Below are positions 41,047-48,941 of a stretch of 64,000 nt of DNA, one piece after another. The stretch comes from VRUE01 sp963720805 (GTDB taxonomy: Bacteria > Actinomycetota > Thermoleophilia > Solirubrobacterales > 70-9): NCBI GenBank assembly GCA_963720805.1, contig CAVRGT010000012.1:248001-312000 (forward strand), in the 5' to 3' direction. How positions within the stretch are numbered: position 1 is the stretch's first letter; each line of letters starts with the position of its first letter. The translations under genes and the position numbers were made by a program. The notes beneath the pieces are model-generated. The model ran no database searches, was not told where the DNA came from, and was given only the letters and a program-made list of their open reading frames with translations.

Positions 41047-41143
41047 GTCGGCAACAGCCGCTCCCCCTGCGACGGCGAAAGTGAGGACTATCAAGTGACG
41101 AAAAACGGTAGTAATAGCTGGCGAATTCCGGTACTCTCCAACC

Positions 41144-42382
41144 ATGGAGGCGACCGGTTACAGGAAGAGGCTCGTCGACGGGACACTTGCCGAGCTGCTG
41201 GAGGAGCTGCCGGCGGTGATGATCACCGGGCCGAGGGCGGCCGGCAAGACGACGAGCGGGGCAAGGCACGCGGTGAGTGTCGTGCGCCTCGATCGCCCGC
41301 GGGAGGCCGCCCCGTTTACGGCGGACCCCGATGTGGCGCTCGCCGCGCACGAAGAGCCGCTGCTGCTCGACGAGTGGCAGGAGGTTCCCTCCGTGCTCGG
41401 GGCGGTCAAGCGGGCGATCGATCGCGATCCGCGCGCGGGGCGCTTCATCCTCACCGGGTCGGTCCGGGCCGACCTCGACGCAACCACCTGGCCGGCGACG
41501 GGGCGAATCGTTCGGGTGCCCATGTACGGGATGACGGCGCGCGAGCTGAACGGCTACACCGAGCGAGCGTCTCCGCTCGATCTGCTCGCCTCCGGCGACG
41601 CCCTGCCCACGCCCGGCGCGGCCCCCGACCTGCGCGGATACGTCGAGCTGGCGCTGCGCAGCGGCTTCCCCGATCCGGCCCTGACGATGAGCCCCGCCGG
41701 CAGGGCTCGCTGGCTGGACGGATACGTCGAGCAGCTCCTGACTCGCGACGCCGCCGGCATCGAGCCGCGGCGCGATCCAGCTCGCCTACGGCGCTACTTC
41801 GAGGCCTACGCGCTGAACACGGCGGGCATGGTCAGCGACACCACGCTGCTGCGCGCGGCGGGCATCAACCGCAAGACGGCGGTCGCCTACGAGCAGCTCC
41901 TCGCCAACCTCTTCGTCGTCGAGGCCATGCCGGCCTGGACCTCGAACAGGCTGCGGCGGCTTTCGCTCAGCCCCAAGCGCTACTTCGTCGACCCGGCGGT
42001 GCCCGCTGCGACGCTGCGCCTCGACGCGAATGCCGTGCTACGCGACGGGGATCTGCTGGGGCGGCTGCTCGACACGTTCGTCGCCGCCCAGCTTCGCGCC
42101 GAGAGCGCCGCAAGCGCGAGCCGCCCGCGCCTTTACCACCTGCGCGAGGAGCACGGCCGGCGAGAGGTGGACCTGCTCGCCGAGGTCGGCGGTCGCGAGC
42201 TGCTCGCCTTCGAGGTGAAGGCTGACGCGGCGCCGGGGCGCGACTCGGGCAAGCACCTCGCCTGGCTGAGGGACCGCCTTGGCGAGCGGTTCATCGGCGG
42301 CGTCGTCTTCCACACCGGGCCCGATCTGCTCGAGCTCGACGAGCGGATCGTCGCCGCGCCAATCGCGGCCCTCTGGGGGTAG
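41144..42382 (+). CDS. ATP-binding protein, AAA_14/DUF4143 type
   Basis: A 412-residue protein with Walker A GPRAAGKTT (about 29-37), Walker B EPLLLDEWQEVP and the arginine-finger strand GRFILTGS. The C-terminal DUF4143 domain ends in a PD-(D/E)xK-like site (REVDLLAEVGGRELLAFEVKAD). Such ATPase-nuclease-like proteins are frequent in archaea and bacteria and have no settled function. The next gene is a distant relative, 34 nt downstream. Confidence 0.85.
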   Translation: MEATGYRKRLVDGTLAELLEELPAVMITGPRAAGKTTSGARHAVSVVRLDRPREAAPFTADPDVALAAHEEPLLLDEWQEVPSVLGAVKRAIDRDPRAGRFILTGSVRADLDATTWPATGRIVRVPMYGMTARELNGYTERASPLDLLASGDALPTPGAAPDLRGYVELALRSGFPDPALTMSPAGRARWLDGYVEQLLTRDAAGIEPRRDPARLRRYFEAYALNTAGMVSDTTLLRAAGINRKTAVAYEQLLANLFVVEAMPAWTSNRLRRLSLSPKRYFVDPAVPAATLRLDANAVLRDGDLLGRLLDTFVAAQLRAESAASASRPRLYHLREEHGRREVDLLAEVGGRELLAFEVKADAAPGRDSGKHLAWLRDRLGERFIGGVVFHTGPDLLELDERIVAAPIAALWG

Positions 42383-42416
42383 GCCGACTGCTGGGCGGCG
42401 CCGAGGCACGCCCACA

Positions 42417-43871
42417 ATGCTGAGCGATCTTCAGATCTTTCGCTTCAATCCGTGGTGGAAAACGCCGGGATGGGAGGCTGAAGACCCCCACCTCCGGCGT
42501 CTGGAGGCAGGCCCCTTGCGCCTTCCCGCCCCCCAGGTCGACGCGATCGACCTGGGCCCCGCCGCGATTCACGTCCTGCGCGGGCCGCGTCAGGTCGGCA
42601 AGTCCACCGACCTGAAGCTGCTGGTTCGCCGCGCGCTCCGCAGCGGCATGGAGCCCGGCAACATCGTCTACCTCGCCCTCGACGTGCTGGAGGGTCAATC
42701 GCTGTCCGCCCTGGTCGAATCCGTCCACCGCGCCCTCGAGCTGGCCGGTGGGAGAGGCCCGCGGCTTGTCCTACTCGACGAGGTGACGGCGGCGGGGCGC
42801 TGGCAAACCGCGGTGAAGGCGCTCTGGGACGAAGGCCGGATCGACCGCGATGTCGTCGTCTGCACGGGGTCCTCGGCAATCGACCTCGCCGAAGGGGCGG
42901 CCGAGCGCCTGCCGGGACGGCGCGGGGCCGGGCGGGATTTCCTCGTCATGCCCCAGAGCTTCGCTTCCTTCGCCCGCGCCCTGGACGGCACAAGCCCCCC
43001 CGGCCTCGGCCTGACTGTCGGCGAGCTCCTCAGCGCCGATGGCCGCGAGGCGTTGCGCGAGGCGCGTATGCACCTGCCCACCCTGCAGCGCGCGCTCGAG
43101 CGCTACCTGAGATTCGGCGGCCTGCCGGCGGCCGTGGCCGAGGCCGCAAGCGGTCGAACCGAGCCGAGTGAGGGAGTGCAATCGATTCTCTGGGACTCGA
43201 TCGTCAGGGGGGTTCAGCGGCGCGGCGCCTCCGTCCCAGCCGTCCAGGCCCTGTTCGAGCGGGTGATGCGCTCGCTGGGCTCCAAGGTGAGCTGGTCGAG
43301 AATGGCGCGTGAGATGGCGGTGCCGCTGAGCGCCAGACGACACGGCGCCGGTGGTAAGGCCGACCCCCGAACCCTGCAGAGCTATATCGAGTTCCTCGCG
43401 ATCAACTACTTCGCGCTCGTTCTGTACTTCTGGAAGCCGGATTCCGGCAGTGGCGAGCCGGCCAAGGACAAGAAGGTGTACTTCGGCGACCCGCTGCTGC
43501 ACACGATCGCCGCCGAGCGGGTGGGCCTGCCACGGGACCCTCACGCGGACGTCGAGAACGCCGTGGCGCTGGCGCTCTACCGTCGCTACGAGCCCGCGGA
43601 ACGGAGCGCCGAGAACATGGTCGCGCCCGAGCGGCTGCACGTCTGGGGCACGCGCAGCGGCGGGGAGATCGATTTCGTCTGCGGACCGCGCGACGCCATC
43701 GAGGCCGTCGAGGTTGCCGATTGGGAGCGGCTCAACCGCCAAAAGGCCACCGCCCCGGCCCGCGCCCTCCCGGGGCGACCGGCCGTCGTCGCCACCAGCG
43801 ACGAGCTCGAGTTCGGCCGCGCCTCGAACCTCGTCCCCGCGGCCCTCCTCCTCTGGTCCCTCACCGATTGA
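42417..43871 (+). CDS. ATP-binding protein, AAA_14/DUF4143 type, second tandem copy
   Basis: A 484-residue protein from the ATG at 42417. It has Walker A RGPRQVGKST (about 59-68), Walker B PRLVLLDEVTAAG, VVVCTGSSAIDL, and a C-terminal nuclease-like end (GGEIDFVCGPRDAIEAVEVAD). It differs strongly from the upstream gene in the middle part, so it is an older relative rather than a fresh duplicate. It is probably co-transcribed with 41144. Confidence 0.85.
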   Translation: MLSDLQIFRFNPWWKTPGWEAEDPHLRRLEAGPLRLPAPQVDAIDLGPAAIHVLRGPRQVGKSTDLKLLVRRALRSGMEPGNIVYLALDVLEGQSLSALVESVHRALELAGGRGPRLVLLDEVTAAGRWQTAVKALWDEGRIDRDVVVCTGSSAIDLAEGAAERLPGRRGAGRDFLVMPQSFASFARALDGTSPPGLGLTVGELLSADGREALREARMHLPTLQRALERYLRFGGLPAAVAEAASGRTEPSEGVQSILWDSIVRGVQRRGASVPAVQALFERVMRSLGSKVSWSRMAREMAVPLSARRHGAGGKADPRTLQSYIEFLAINYFALVLYFWKPDSGSGEPAKDKKVYFGDPLLHTIAAERVGLPRDPHADVENAVALALYRRYEPAERSAENMVAPERLHVWGTRSGGEIDFVCGPRDAIEAVEVADWERLNRQKATAPARALPGRPAVVATSDELEFGRASNLVPAALLLWSLTD

Positions 43872-43929
43872 ACGAGCCGGCGCTGCGCAGCGGCTTCATC
43901 GAGCTGGCGCTGCCGGCGCATCGCTGCCG

Positions 43930-44228
43930 CTAAGGCGCCCGGCGCGCGAGGCGGCGAGCCTCCTCGCGGCCCAGGTAAGGCGCCAAGGCAAGCTCGGTCA
44001 GGTCCGGTAGGAGCTCGGGCAGGTGCGGCGGGAGATCTGCGCGGCCTCGGTGATCGCGCCGATCGTGGTCGCGTTGTAGCCGTGCTCGACGACCGCCTCG
44101 ACGACGCCGTTGAGCAGCCGCTCGCGCTGATTCTCGGCGACCACTTCGCGCGGCAGGCCGTGCCGACCCGGCGGCAGCCGCTCTTGGCCGTCGGCGAGCT
44201 GCCGGGCTGTCCGTGCGCGCTCAGCCAT
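43930..44228 (-). pseudogene. TetR-family pseudogene with internal deletion
   Basis: The N-terminal frame (RLPPGRHGLPREVVAENQRE, then HGYNATTIGAITEAAQISRR) is a TetR DNA-binding region. At about 44030 it jumps, with change of frame, to a TetR C-terminal end (ELLPDLTELALAPYLGREEA). About 100 residues in between are missing. Its ATG overlaps the stop of the next fragment upstream. Confidence 0.75.
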
Positions 44229-44512
44229 TGGCGGCTTGGGGAGCGAGGACGACGTCCGTCATCTGGGGGAGCAGCTCCCGCAGACTCCCCCCCGCCCTGT
44301 TGGGCCTCGACGAAGCAGAGCCGGGCTCGCGCCGGTTGCGCCTCGAGTGCGCCGAGCAGCGCCTCCAGGCCCGCACTCACTTGCTCCGCCCGCGGGGCAT
44401 CGGCCGCGAGCGCGCCGCTCACCTCGGCCCGCAGCTCTTCCACCGCCCGCTCGAAAGCAGCGGCAAAGCACTCGTCCTTGTCGCGAAAGTGCTCGTAGAA
44501 GTCTCTATATGC
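44223..44512 (-). pseudogene. TetR-family pseudogene lacking its DNA-binding region
   Basis: DFYEHFRDKDECFAAAFERA is the segment that follows a TetR helix-turn-helix. After about 75 codons the frame changes to a TetR-like end (LRELLPQMTDVVLAPQAANG). The recognition helix itself is missing. The upstream break coincides with the start of a plus-strand TetR fragment. Confidence 0.65.
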
Positions 44513-44548
44513 AATGCGACAGGAGGCCTGCCTAACCGCCAACAAGTT

Positions 44549-44733
44549 TCTTCGTCCTCGGCGGCATCGAGGCGGCGATCTGCGACGTCCTCGCCGAGGG
44601 CAACCCGAACCGCATCTGGGACGCGCTGCCGGAGCTGATGCACCTCACGGTCGGCTCCTACCTGGGCAACGAGGCGGCCGAGGCGGCGAAGCGGCTTCGC
44701 GAGCGCCCCGCCGGCGAGGGGGAAGGACAGTGA
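44549..44733 (+). pseudogene. C-terminal TetR-family fragment, plus strand
   Basis: About 60 codons (FFVLGGIEAAICDVLAEGNP, then LPELMHLTVGSYLGNEAA) resemble the end of a TetR ligand domain. There is no start codon context or DNA-binding part. It is joined head to head with the minus-strand fragment at 44512, which marks a rearrangement point. Confidence 0.6.
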
Positions 44734-44764
44734 CGCGCCTGCAGCTGGTTGAGACCGGGCCGCG

Positions 44765-45180
44765 GGAGCCCGATGGCCGGCTACGCCGGCGTCACCACCA
44801 CCCACGTCAGCGAGCGGATCGAGGCTGCCTGCTCGGCGGCCGAGCCGCCGCTCTCGGGCCTCGCCGTCGGCATCGAGGCGGCGCTCACCTTCGTCGCCGA
44901 CGAACCGGCCTCGGCGCAGCTGATCTGCGCCCCCGCCCCGCTCGAGGCGACCGCGATCGCGGCGGCGCGGCGGCTGCTGATCGCCCGCCTGGCCGGGATG
45001 CTGCGCCGCAGCCGCGGCGGTGAGCTCGGCGAGGCCCCGGCCGGGATCGACGAGCGCCTGATCGACGCCAGCCTCGCCTTCCTCTGCGCCCGGATCGGCG
45101 CCGGCGAGGTCGAGCGCCTGGCCGAGCTCGGCCCAGAGCTGACCGCCCTGCTGGACCGCCCCCGCCGCGCCGCCGCCTGA
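44765..45180 (+). pseudogene. TetR-family fragment without DNA-binding domain, plus strand
   Basis: The frame (HVSERIEAACSAAEPPLSGL, then VGIEAALTFVADEPASAQLI) reads as the helical ligand domain of a TetR protein and ends at a TGA at 45178. The helix-turn-helix that should precede it is absent. It could be translated from an internal start but would not bind DNA. The 234 bp after it (45181-45414) hold no gene that I can support, only a short GGCGCC inverted repeat. Confidence 0.6.
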
Positions 45181-45414
45181 GGCGCGGTCGGGCCGGCGGG
45201 CTTGCCCGAACCGAGCGCCAATTACGTGTTCGCCTCTAGAAATGGAGGAGTCCAAACACCGAAATTGGAGAAGTTCCAAGGCCGATGTTCGAGGAGGCGG
45301 TGCCGCATCGGCCTACAACCGACAGACGCCCTGGCAACGAATGATTGATTGACCCACGTATACAGGGGCAAATCCATCAAACGGCGCCGCGGCGGCGCCT
45401 GAGGCGACGGGCCG

Positions 45415-46071
45415 CTAGCGCTTCTCGCTCGCCTTGGCGGCGCTCTGGAAGGGCGCGAGCATGAATTCGGAGAGCTCGGGGAGGAGGTCCTCGGCCTGCT
45501 CGGCTTCCTGGCGGCGGATCTGCTGGTAGACGATCCAGGCGACGCCGCCGACCAGGGTTTCTTCGATCGTCTCCGGCAGCTGGTCGTCCTTGGGGACGGT
45601 TTGCTTGGTCAGCTCGACGAAGCGCTGCATCGCCGCCTCGTAGCGTTCGGTCGCGGTCTGCGTGGCGGAGAGCGCCTCGATCATGCACATCCGCGCCAGC
45701 GCGGGGTTCTCGGCGACGTAGCGCAGAAAGGCGGAAAGGCCTGCCTGGACCCGCTCCTCCCAGCCACCCTCGACCTCGGCGCACTCGGCTTCAATCCGCT
45801 CCAGGGCCTCGCCGACCGCGGTGTCGAAGGCGCTGAGGAAGACTTCCTCCTTGCCTTCGAAGTTGTCGTAGAGCGTCTTGCGGGCGACACCGGCGCGGCG
45901 CACGATGTCGCCGATTTTGGTCGCGTCATAGCCCTGTTCGGCAGTCAGCTCGGCGATCGCGTCCATGATCCGGCGGCGCTTGTGCCCGGCGACAAACTCG
46001 CGGGACAGCGGGGGACGGACCGGTATGGGGCCCGCCTTTGCCCCGGACCTCACCTTTGCGCGTGGCGGCAT
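45415..46071 (-). CDS. TetR-family transcriptional regulator
   Basis: A 218-residue protein from the ATG at 46071. The DNA-binding part (IMDAIAELTAEQGYDATKIG, then IVRRAGVARKTLYDNFEGKE) spans about 30-80. It is preceded by the local opening PLSREFVAGHKRRRI. It is intact, unlike the fragments to its left. It is divergent from the TetR gene at 46178, and the 106-bp gap holds an operator-like palindrome. Confidence 0.9.
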   Translation of the reverse strand: MPPRAKVRSGAKAGPIPVRPPLSREFVAGHKRRRIMDAIAELTAEQGYDATKIGDIVRRAGVARKTLYDNFEGKEEVFLSAFDTAVGEALERIEAECAEVEGGWEERVQAGLSAFLRYVAENPALARMCMIEALSATQTATERYEAAMQRFVELTKQTVPKDDQLPETIEETLVGGVAWIVYQQIRRQEAEQAEDLLPELSEFMLAPFQSAAKASEKR

Positions 46072-46124
46072 CGGGCAAGGATACCTGTGAGGACAACAAT
46101 TCCCTTGCAAGCCGACGACCTAAA

Positions 46125-46145
46125 TGGTACCGTGCGGATACTTGG
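46125..46145 (+). promoter_or_regulatory. operator-like palindrome between two divergent TetR genes
   Basis: TGGTACCGTGCGGATACTTGG contains TACCG and CGG-A-TA half-sites around a short centre, close to the TACCGnnCGGTA form bound by many TetR proteins. It could serve one or both regulators. Confidence 0.45.
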
Positions 46146-46177
46146 TGTTTTCTTAACAAAAACGCTAAGGTTTCTCA

Positions 46178-46939
46178 ATGCCACCAGACAGGGTAGAACT
46201 GAGCCAGGAGATGCTGCTCGCCGCGCTCGGCGAGAACTGGTCGGCGGCCGACGTAAGTGCCGCGGCGGATCTGCTCTCGGGCGGCGAAGGCCAGTTCCCC
46301 TCGGGCATCCGCTCGCTCCCCTCCGACCTGGTCAGCGCCGTCCAGCGCGAGCGTCTGCTGGCGGCAATGCTACGCGCCACGGCGGAGCTTGGCTACCGCG
46401 AGGTCAGCGTGCAGGACGTGCTCGATCGCGCCGGCGTCTCCCGGCCCACTTTCTACGAGCACTTCGAGAACAAGGAAGCCTGTTTCCTCGCCGCCTTCGA
46501 CAACGTTGCCGCGCGCCTGCGAAGGCGTCTGGAGGCAGCCGCCGGCGCGGGTGAGGATGAGGACTGGCGCCGGCGCCTGCGGCTCGGCCTCGAAGAGCTG
46601 CTGCGCTTCGTCGCCGAGGATCCTGACGCGGCGATGTCGCTTATCGTCGACGCCCGCGCCGCCTGTCCGCCCGCGCTCGAACGCCGCGACGCCCAGCTCG
46701 ATCACTTCGCCTCCTGCCTCGACACGATGGTCCGCGCCGAAGCCGACCCGGCGAACGCCCCCTCGGCGATCGCCGCCGCCGGCATCGTCGGCGGCATCGA
46801 GGCACTGCTCTACGCCCGCCTCAACCGCGGCGAAGCCGACGACGTTCAGTCGCTGCTGCCCTCGCTGATGTACTTCGCCGTGCTGCCGTACGAGGGGCAT
46901 GCGGTGGCGAGCGAGGAATTGGCGGTGGCGGCGAGCTGA
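46178..46939 (+). CDS. TetR-family transcriptional regulator
   Basis: A 253-residue protein with an unusual 50-residue N-terminal extension (ending SGIRSLPSDLVSAVQRERLL) before the DNA-binding region (YREVSVQDVLDRAGVSRPTF, then YEHFENKEACF). The C-terminal domain is helical. The extension suggests extra contacts or an added ligand part. It is divergent from 45415. Confidence 0.88.
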   Translation: MPPDRVELSQEMLLAALGENWSAADVSAAADLLSGGEGQFPSGIRSLPSDLVSAVQRERLLAAMLRATAELGYREVSVQDVLDRAGVSRPTFYEHFENKEACFLAAFDNVAARLRRRLEAAAGAGEDEDWRRRLRLGLEELLRFVAEDPDAAMSLIVDARAACPPALERRDAQLDHFASCLDTMVRAEADPANAPSAIAAAGIVGGIEALLYARLNRGEADDVQSLLPSLMYFAVLPYEGHAVASEELAVAAS

Positions 46940-46961
46940 GCGCCTCCTTTTTCCCTTATCC

Positions 46962-46989
46962 TTGTAAATCTGTAGTTTGAGGTTAGAAT
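46962..46989 (+). promoter_or_regulatory. promoter of the DUF4143 ATPase gene
   Basis: A -35-like TTGTAA (46962-46967) and a -10 TAGAAT (46984-46989) are 16 bp apart. Transcription would begin about 7 bp later, at or next to the ATG at 46997, which suggests a leaderless message. Confidence 0.45.
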
Positions 46990-46996
46990 TGCAAGG

Positions 46997-48289
46997 ATGA
47001 TTGGCAGGAGAATCGGCCCGGAAGTATCCACTTTGCTCGCGCACACACCGGCTGTGGCGTTGATTGGGCCGCGGCAGGCCGGCAAGACGACGCTGGCCCT
47101 GTCAGTGGCCGAAGGACGACCCTCCACTTACCTCGACCTCGAGTCCGAGGCCGATCGGGCGCGGCTCGCGGAGCCGGCGCTCTATTTCGCCGACCACGCA
47201 GATGAGCTGGTCATCCTCGACGAGATCCACCGCGCTCCGGGGCTGTTCGAGGAGCTGCGCGGCGTGATCGATCAAGGCAGGCGCGAGGGTCGTGGCAACG
47301 GCAGGTTTCTGCTCCTGGGCTCCGCCGCGATCGAGTTGCTCGCGCAATCGGGGGAGAGCCTCGCCGGCAGGATTGCCTTCGTCGAACTGGCTCCGTTCGA
47401 CATCACCGAGCTGGGTGACGACCGGCTCGATCGACTCTGGGTGCGCGGCGGCTTTCCGGACAGTTTTCTTACCGATGGCGAGGGGCAGAGCCTGCGCTGG
47501 CGCCAAGACTTCATCCGCACCTACCTGGAGCGCGACATCCCTCAACTTGGCCCACGCATTCCGGCCGAGACGCTACGGCGCCTCTGGACCATGTTCGCCC
47601 ACCATCAAGGCGGACTGTCGAACGCCGCGCAATTGGCGCGCAGCCTCGGAGTGACCGGCAAGACCATCGCCCACTACCTGGACCTGATGGTCGATCTGCT
47701 GCTGGTGCGTCGGCTGCCGCCGCGACTGGCGAATGCCGGCAAGCGCTTGGTCCGCTCGCCCAAGGTCTACGTGCGCGACAGCGGTCTGGTCCACGCCCTG
47801 CTCGGCCTTGCCGACAAGGAGGCAGTGCTCGGCCACCCGGTGGCGGGCCCCAGCTGGGAGGGCATGGTGATTGAGAACCTCATTGCCGTGGCGGGTCGCG
47901 CCGCCGAGGCGAGCTTCTACCGAACCAGCGGCGGTGCCGAGGTCGACCTGGTCCTCAGCTGGGCCGATGGACGCGAGTGGGCGATTGAGGTGAAGCGCAG
48001 CCTCGCGCCGAAGCTGGAGCGCGGCTTTCACTCCGCCCTCGGCGACCTCGATCCGGAGCACAGCTTCGTCGTCTACCCGGGAGACGAGCGCTACAGGCTG
48101 GCTCCCTCGACCGAGGCGATCGGCTTGGCCGAGCTGTGTGCGGAGGTGGAGGTCCGATCTAGTCGGAAACGCCACAAGCCTTTTCCACCTTCGCGCTCAG
48201 ATCACTCCCATCGGCAAAGGCAAAGCTCGCCAGCGCCAGGGGAAAGACAGTGCGCGGAGAGCCCTGCGGCGCAGGACAGCCGGCGTTGA
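46997..48289 (+). CDS. ATP-binding protein, AAA_14/DUF4143 type, with read-through tail
   Basis: A 430-residue protein with Walker A GPRQAGKTTLAL (about 24-35), Walker B LVILDEIHRAPGLF, RFLLLGSAAIELL, the DUF4143 part YLERDIPQLGPRIP and the nuclease-like end AEVDLVLSWADGREWAIEVK. The family normally ends near residue 385. The last 45 or so residues are basic and low-complexity and are the antisense of the secreted-protein gene at 48159. The normal stop seems to have been lost, giving a 131-bp convergent overlap. Confidence 0.85.
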   Translation: MIGRRIGPEVSTLLAHTPAVALIGPRQAGKTTLALSVAEGRPSTYLDLESEADRARLAEPALYFADHADELVILDEIHRAPGLFEELRGVIDQGRREGRGNGRFLLLGSAAIELLAQSGESLAGRIAFVELAPFDITELGDDRLDRLWVRGGFPDSFLTDGEGQSLRWRQDFIRTYLERDIPQLGPRIPAETLRRLWTMFAHHQGGLSNAAQLARSLGVTGKTIAHYLDLMVDLLLVRRLPPRLANAGKRLVRSPKVYVRDSGLVHALLGLADKEAVLGHPVAGPSWEGMVIENLIAVAGRAAEASFYRTSGGAEVDLVLSWADGREWAIEVKRSLAPKLERGFHSALGDLDPEHSFVVYPGDERYRLAPSTEAIGLAELCAEVEVRSSRKRHKPFPPSRSDHSHRQRQSSPAPGERQCAESPAAQDSRR

Positions 48290-48938
48290 AGTAGGAGAGC
48301 TGCCGTCCCCTGTAGCTGTATTTGCGCTTCAGGGTCAGCTTGATCCGATCGACGTAGCCCCAGTCCCCCAGGGCCTGGGGCAAGGAGGCGGAGAGCTTGG
48401 TCCCGTAGGCGCCCTTGCTCTTCTTTCGAATCGTGAAGGGGATGACGAAGGAAGAGAAGAAGGGGTTGGCGGTGAAGATGTGGGTGAAGATCACCGGGCG
48501 GCCCTTCTGTCTTCCGTTGAAGATCAACAAGCGCCCGTGGGTCGGGTAGGCGCCCTGGTCTGGGAGGACGATGTGGGCCCAGAACTGCCCCGAGCCGATC
48601 AGGGCATCGCCGCAGGAGGCAAGGGCTCGTTCGGTCGAGGCGGGCTGGATGCGCTTCAGGGGGCAGGTGGGCAGGCCCTTGGACTGCAAGAGGCCGTGTT
48701 TGTTGACTTCGACCGTCATCTCCTGCAGCTGCGGGGGGATCCCTCCGTGGGGTTCTGAGAGGTGGCCCGAGACGAAGACGGCGATCGGGGCGGTTCCTCT
48801 CCTTGGGAGCTTGTAGGGGAGGACTTGGGAGAGGACGCTGACCCGCACGTTGCCCCGCTGGACCACGGCGGCACCGGCGAGCGATGCGCACGCCAGCAGC
48901 GCCACCGCCGCGCCCAGGGCCCCCGCCCGTCTGCCCAT
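48159..48938 (-). CDS. secreted protein, paralogue of the protein at 6818
   Basis: A 259-residue protein with a signal peptide (ALGAAVALLACASLAGAAV). It shares cysteines and blocks with the protein at 6818. It is the last gene of the surface-protein operon and starts 3 nt after the stop of the 935-residue gene. The function is unknown, but its place implies action with the large secreted proteins. Its 3' end overlaps the ATPase gene. Confidence 0.82.
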   Translation of the reverse strand: MGRRAGALGAAVALLACASLAGAAVVQRGNVRVSVLSQVLPYKLPRRGTAPIAVFVSGHLSEPHGGIPPQLQEMTVEVNKHGLLQSKGLPTCPLKRIQPASTERALASCGDALIGSGQFWAHIVLPDQGAYPTHGRLLIFNGRQKGRPVIFTHIFTANPFFSSFVIPFTIRKKSKGAYGTKLSASLPQALGDWGYVDRIKLTLKRKYSYRGRQLSYFNAGCPAPQGSPRTVFPLALASFAFADGSDLSAKVEKACGVSD

Positions 48939-48941
48939 CGC

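Noticed and set aside
45242..45352. 36-residue open frame between the TetR fragments and the TetR gene
   Set aside because: No ribosome site, no recognisable sequence and a length expected by chance.
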